Source: Magicicada septendecula
Taxonomy: Eukaryota; Arthropoda; Insecta; Hemiptera; Cicadidae
Assembly (NCBI GenBank): GCA_034769895.1
Contig: CM068373.1
Span: forward strand, 277,436,658-277,500,657
Direction of reading: 5' to 3'
Length of the DNA stretch: 64,000 bases
Shown here: in pieces, positions 59,236 to 64,000 of the stretch
Layout: every line of letters starts with the position of its first letter
Numbering within the stretch: position 1 is the stretch's first letter
The notes under the pieces: generated by a model
What the model saw: only the letters and a program-made list of their open reading frames with translations
Told to the model about the DNA's origin: nothing
Database searches by the model: none
Translations under genes and position numbers: made by a program

Positions 59236-61468
59236 GTTTTTGACAATAATTACTGAAAACGTTGTTTGTGCTTTTGTTTTTATTTTCGAAATGTTGTTTG
59301 AAACTTTTTGTAAGAAAAAAAAATATATATATGTAGGCGCATATAATTACCCGCATGTTTTTTTTTTATTATTTCGCTTTTTCAATGTTATCACGTTCAC
59401 TTCGTTGTGCAATAAAAAACATGTTCTCTTGGTAGTGTTCTGTTTGTTGCGGCTTATCTCAGCGGCTTAGCTCGTTTGTTTACAAACGATAATTACAATT
59501 TTGTTTATAACCAAGATAATTACATTGAAGGACAAAGAAATAATATTATGAAACGAAAAATGTTCTAGAGCAGAGAAAAATAATTGTTTTATTTACTGGA
59601 GCTGAATTACTTGGAATTGTTATCAAAATGACACACGGTGTGTCATTCACAGTCAACGTGTTAAAAAATTACAAGCAGTTGATGATAATTTGGTGGGACA
59701 GACCAACAAATGGACTGGCGTACTCAGTACGCCGCCCGGGCAAAATTGTATCGCCAAACCGCCCGGGCAATTAAGATTTTCACATAACAGAAGAATTATT
59801 GGCGTTAGTTCCTACGAAAGATACAACCAAAGGTTCAGATATTTATTGTGAGGTGAAAAACATTTTGGAAAAGTACAATTTAGACTTAACACTATTATAT
59901 GGCATTTCAACAGATGGTGCGCCAGCCATGGTGGGAAAGAAGCAAGGAGTAGTGAACTATTTAGCAACAGATTGTAAAAACATGGGCAATGATATAGTCG
60001 CATTCCACTGCATTTTACACCAAGGGAACCTTTGTGCACAAACTATTCATGGAGCATGTGATGAAAGAAGTGATCAAAGTAATAAATTTTCTTCGTTCCA
60101 GAGGACTCACTCATCGCCAATTCCGAGAATTCCTATTACAATTAGACACCCAATATGACGATCTTCTTTATTTTACGCAAGTTCGTTGGCTTAGTGCAGG
60201 AACAATGCTGAAACCAGTGTATGAACCCTGCGTAAAGAGATAATTAACTTTTTGAAAAGCCGTGATGAGAATCTGGTAGCAGACTTTGAGAACAATGAAT
60301 GGGTGTGCGATTTATCTTTCTTAGTTGACATAACCCAACATCTTAATGAGCTAAATACGAAACTTTAAGAAAAAAATGACATGATACACAATCTGTTTTA
60401 CTTAATAAAATCGTTTGAGGTTAAACTGATTTTATGGCAGTCACAGCTGATATCTGGGGCTACTGACACATTTTTCTACAATGAACAGTTTTGCAGCAAG
60501 TTCTGAACAACCCATTAACTTCACTAAATATGCCTCACTTATAGAGAATCTTCAAAATGTGTTTAAACGTCGATTTCAAGATATGAGAAAATTTGAGAAA
60601 TTGTTTGATATGTTTGCTCTATGTTTTACTACTGATGTTGAGATAGTGCCCATTGATTTCCAGATGGAGCTAATTGATCTTCAACGAACTCTGAATTGAA
60701 GACAAAATTTTCTGAGGTTTTTCTACTGGATTTTTATAAAAATTACTTACCTGAGGAAATGAAAGCATTGAACAATCATGCTCTAAAAACGGCAACATTA
60801 TTTGGAAGTACCTACTTATGCGAGCAGTCTTTTTCTTTGATGAAACAGATCAAATCAATAGGTCGTTTCCGTCTGACTGATGAACATTTGGAGGGAAACT
60901 TGCGAATTGCTGTGTCCAACATTGAACCCGATATAGACAGACTAGTGAAAAACAAACAGTGTCAAGTCTGTCATTAGGCTCTAAATTAGTTTCCTCTTTA
61001 ACAAATAATAGTTTTGTGCTTTCTTTCAAATTAATAATTTTATTGCAATTGTGTGTCATTCAAAAGTAAACTAAAAAAAGTAAAACTGATTTTTAAAATT
61101 ACGTGTTTTTTACAAGATTGTTTTAAAAGTGTTTCTTTACAAATTAAAATTTCGATTTTGGAATCTGATGGCTGTATTATTTTTGTGACCTCAAACGTTT
61201 TTTCTGATGAGTTTTTAATTATTCAATAGAGCTAGTTTAAATGTAGCTGTGTTAAGTTTACTTATTTACTTATGAGACAGGTTAGAAAACACTCTTCAAT
61301 TAGAAGCATTATCTTTCACGGAAATGCTACTGGAAATATTAGGATAAGGGGAAAGGTTAGGTAGGTGGTTGGCGAAGTGGAGGGAAGTCGCCTTGTGGCC
61401 CGCCATGATCATTTAAAAGTTTTTAGTGGCCCTCGGATGTTGAAAGGTTGTGCACCACTGCTCTATGT

Positions 61469-62039
61469 GGTACAGCTTGGTGAGTATAAGAGCAGTTGTG
61501 ATGTCACAGAGGGTGCGTCGCGTAATCGGAAACTTCAAGATGTATATCATGATTGATAATGGCTGTAGAGTGTTCCAGAATGAACATCTTTTCTTCAGTA
61601 AAGCGTGTGACGTTTGCTATGCTATGCTAGAATCTGTAATTTATAATGATACTAGTAACAACACATGCAAATTCTATAGCATTATTCTATACTCGTGTAT
61701 ATAAAAATTACGACTCTGGTTGTGTTTGTAGTTTCTTTTTGGCATCTAATGATCTATTCCATTGTTTAAGTATTACGACCCTCCGATCTCTTTAAGAAAC
61801 AGTAAATACTTTTAAAAACAAGGTGATTGTGGGACGTGTTTTCGGCGCCGCTTAAGGAAGATGATGAATGAAAAGTAAAAAATAACCAGGAAATAGACGA
61901 ACTATTGAAGATGAGGATTTGTAAATGCTCAACGGATACAATGTCTAGATCAGCTACATGGTCAGAATTATTCCAAATAAAATTCTGAGGGTATAAGTGT
62001 ACAATAGCGAAAGTGAAGTCAGCCTAGGTAGGCCTTTTG
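61469..62039. other. Unassigned sequence
   Basis: 'gtgttttcggcgccgcttaa' with 'ggaagatgatg' near 61840 is a possible trace of the Penelope-type motif. No gene seen. Confidence 0.4.
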
Positions 62040-62610
62040 TATTATTCAAAGATAAGTTTTTAATTTTGTATCTCGACGTACCTTGTTTCTAAATGTACAG
62101 TTGTTTGTCCCACATATCGTCTGGAACACATCTACCTTATCATCAATATCATAGCCAATATCATTTTCCAAATAATTAAAATGGATCACCTGTTGTAAAA
62201 TTCGACAATTAATATTTGTTCTTTTTGGCTTATTGGATCTTAACATTTTTGTTCTGATTGGCTCCTTGCCTCGAAGTGTCATTATTATTGTTTTTGTAGT
62301 GGAGATTTTCATATTGTATTCTTTGCAAATGTGATGAAGCTTAAAAACAGATTTTTGCAAATCAGATTCTGTATTTTGAAGTACAAGTAAGTCGTCAGCA
62401 AACAATTGCACATTCAAATATCTGTCTTATGATGTCTTAATACCAGGGTTTACTAGATGTTTCCATTTCCTTACCAGATCGTCAATATAAATGTTAAGAA
62501 GAGTAGATGATATACTGTACCATCGTCTAACACCTTGTTTCCCAGATACTTGTTCAGATATCCTACCATTATTTGTAACAGCTAAGTTTTCATACACGAA
62601 TAACTTATTT
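62040..62610 (-). mobile_element. LINE RT fragment, 5'- and 3'-truncated
   Basis: NLAVTNNGRISEQVSGKQGV, LLNIYIDDLVRKWKHLVNPG, LNVQLFADDLLVLQNTESDL (catalytic FADD), NMKISTTKTIIMTLRGKEPI and HFNYLENDIGYD. These are consecutive RT blocks. The main frame stays open for 123 codons. The subfamily is shared with 16432 and 63240. Confidence 0.9.
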
Positions 62611-63239
62611 TAATAATAATTAAAACATGGATACGCAACGAGTACATGCGTTAGTAAAGAAAATACAGCCGGATTATAGAACTCGTTATTGGTTGTCGGT
62701 TGGAGGCTGAGGTGGCACTAACCAACTATGGCTTTCCACTGTTGGCTGGGTGCACTACACACAATACGAAAAGCTTTACCAAAAGTAAAATGATAACAAT
62801 AAAGTAAACATTTTCACCGTACGAGGGCATTCAGATGTCTGTTCCCGCACCACTGAAACGTTTGGCACAAATTGAATTTGGACCGGTAACTTTTAGAAAC
62901 AATTTTCTTCACTGCTATCCCTGTATTTTGCGTAATGTAACAGCAAGTCTGTAATATTAAGATAACAAAAGTGAAAAAAAATTAGACAATAATAATTTTT
63001 AACTTTTAAAATGTTCAAAAGTTGCGAGTAAATTAAATTAATTCCGAATTGTAGGGTATAAGCGTATACATAGGTAAGTCGCATGGAGGGGCTGTCTCCT
63101 TACGGGCCACGATCCCCGTAATTATTATTCAGGGTTATCTCCCTTTGATACCCTAACACCCAACTGCAAGGCAGCATAAAAATACAATCCTATTAGGACG
63201 CAGTATTACAGCCGACTAAATCCAACTAGATTCCCGCCT
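62611..63239. other. Unassigned sequence
   Basis: No motif or gene seen. Confidence 0.4.
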
Positions 63240-64000
63240 GTAATATTCCAAAGATAAACAGGTCTTCGATCATTTCCCTTACGTCCTAACTTGGTACTGG
63301 TGGCTATTGCTGTCCTCCACCAGGAATATTTGTCGACCTTCCGTCAGTGAATATTCTTTCTATTGACGATTTGGTAAGGAAATGGAAATATCTAGTGAAC
63401 CCATCTAAGTTATCACGAGACAGATATTTGAATGTGCTGTTGCTAGCTGACGATTTGCTCGTACTTCAAATTACAAAACCTGATTTGCAATAATCTGTTT
63501 TAAGCGTAGCAGATTTACAAACAATATAATATAAAAACTTTCACTACAAACAAAGGTAATAGCCTTTCGGGATAAAGAGCCAGTAAGAACCAAAATAGTG
63601 ATTAGTGATGAATCGAGTTCTAGAACGGTGAGGCATTTTAATTATTTGGGAAATAATATTGACTATGATAAGAATTGTGATATTGATGTTACGTTAGGTA
63701 AGTTCCAGACGATCAGTGGGACATCGACCGTATTTTTAGAAACAAAGTAAAGTTCTAAATTAAATCTCTACAAAGTTATGTCAGCCCCCCCTACTGGCCT
63801 GTGGGTGTGAATTGGGGACAACAACCAAGAAACAAGACAGCAAAATACAGGCTACGGAAATGGTGTTCTTAAGAGGAGTTAAAAGGTGTTCTTAAATTGA
63901 CCGTATTAAAAATGATGCCATAAGAGAAGAGTTACAAGTTTTTAACTTGAGTGAAAAATTAAAAGATTACAAACAATGGTGGAAAAACACTTATAAAGAA
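63240..64000 (+). mobile_element. LINE RT to 3' region, running off the window
   Basis: SIDDLVRKWKYLVNPSKLSR, YLNVLLLADDLLVLQITKPD (LADD in place of FADD), then 'AFRDKEPVRTKIVISDESS', HFNYLGNNIDYDKNCDIDV and 'QTISGTSTVFLETK', ending at 'aaaagattacaaacaatgg' near the window edge. It is in phase with the copies at 16432 and 10420, so the rest of the 3' end should lie just beyond 64000. Several shifts. Confidence 0.88.

Larger units (their letters stand above)
58228..59770 (+). mobile_element. piggyBac-like element inserted in the hAT transposase gene
   Basis: TTAA lies on both sides (58224-58227 and 59771-59774). Ends are TTGCCCGGGTAGGCG and, reversed, TTGCCCGGGCGGTTTGG. Removing the element and one TTAA restores the hAT frame across the junction apart from a TAA stop in the target itself. 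The interior keeps only the two ends of a transposase. GGCGTAC-n3-GTACGCC palindromes occur near both ends. Confidence 0.9.
57628..60977 (+). pseudogene. hAT transposase (GTF2IRD2/ZBED-like), disrupted
   Basis: The ATG at 57628 gives MSVKKRKVTDEFRVFQEAWS; a frameshift near 57700 leads to YNGKATCLICKETVGVMKEY, then NVKRHYDTKH, a BED-like zinc finger. After another shift near 58050 come MTVSRRAKEMALDIEK and SLAMDESTDITDTAQLSIFI, the first catalytic-aspartate block. Beyond the insertion are STDGAPAMVGKKQGVV, FHCILHQGNLC, and VRWLSAG; the end has FGSTYLCEQSFSLMKQIKS and LTDEHLEGNLRIAVSN, the hAT dimerisation motif. Stops or shifts also occur near 58130, 60040, 60240 and 60690. Related to the hAT lineage that gave rise to vertebrate GTF2IRD2. 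Confidence 0.92.
57303..61460 (+). mobile_element. hAT DNA transposon, 4.16 kb including a nested insertion
   Basis: Ends are CAGCGGCCCTCAACCT and, reversed, CAGTGGTGCACAACCT, with exact 8-bp duplications CTCTATGT at 57295-57302 and 61461-61468. Without the inserted piggyBac-like element it is about 2.6 kb, normal for hAT. It carries one degraded transposase gene on the + strand. Confidence 0.95.

Overview
This window looks like intergenic DNA from an insect with a large, transposon-rich genome. The evidence is a mosaic of insect-type elements: Jockey and RTE/CR1-like LINEs with (GAT)n or (GAA)n tails, Penelope-like, hAT, piggyBac and PIF/Harbinger elements, one Ty3/Gypsy element and a tRNA-derived SINE. 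The DNA is AT-rich and dense in microsatellites. A stick insect, cockroach, termite or orthopteran is plausible, but the sequence does not decide the order. I found no host gene that I can defend; every recognisable coding stretch belongs to, or resembles, a mobile or multi-copy family. Family names rest on motif recognition without searches.

Layout. 0-5 kb: LTR, LINE and Penelope-type scraps, a foldback, and the start of a Harbinger MADF gene. 5.2-8.0 kb: a 2.84-kb hAT-type element with an exact 8-bp target duplication, set in a CpG-rich locus. 8-13.1 kb: LINE tails, a Penelope GIY-YIG nuclease end, a near-perfect 84-bp-arm hairpin and a Penelope-type terminal region. 13.5-16.4 kb: a repeat complex with about 157-bp units, a 370-bp duplicated block and a (CA)n tract of about 280 bp. 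17.5-21.5 kb: a Jockey scrap and mostly unassigned DNA. 21.8-30.8 kb: a young but broken Ty3/Gypsy element inserted into an older LINE. 31-45.6 kb: many LINE 3' ends, a degraded member of an unassigned arthropod protein family, a Harbinger MITE and two solo LTRs of one family. 46.3-52.3 kb: a GC-rich Jockey LINE split by 2.2 kb of AT-rich DNA. 52.8-57 kb: a SINE, another copy of the 157-bp-unit element, a Mutator-like pseudogene and Penelope ends around a (AC)n tract. 57.3-61.5 kb: a hAT element with exact 8-bp target duplications, split by a piggyBac-like element that itself holds a Penelope-like segment. 61.5-64 kb: two more LINE fragments, the last leaving the window.

Relations. The sequences do not form a pathway; they record layered insertions. 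The best candidate for something under-described is a motif seen at about nine sites, CTGANGA-N-stem-loop-GAAACG. It resembles a hammerhead-ribozyme core with one extra base, and several sites lie in Penelope-type contexts, including two hairpin arrangements.
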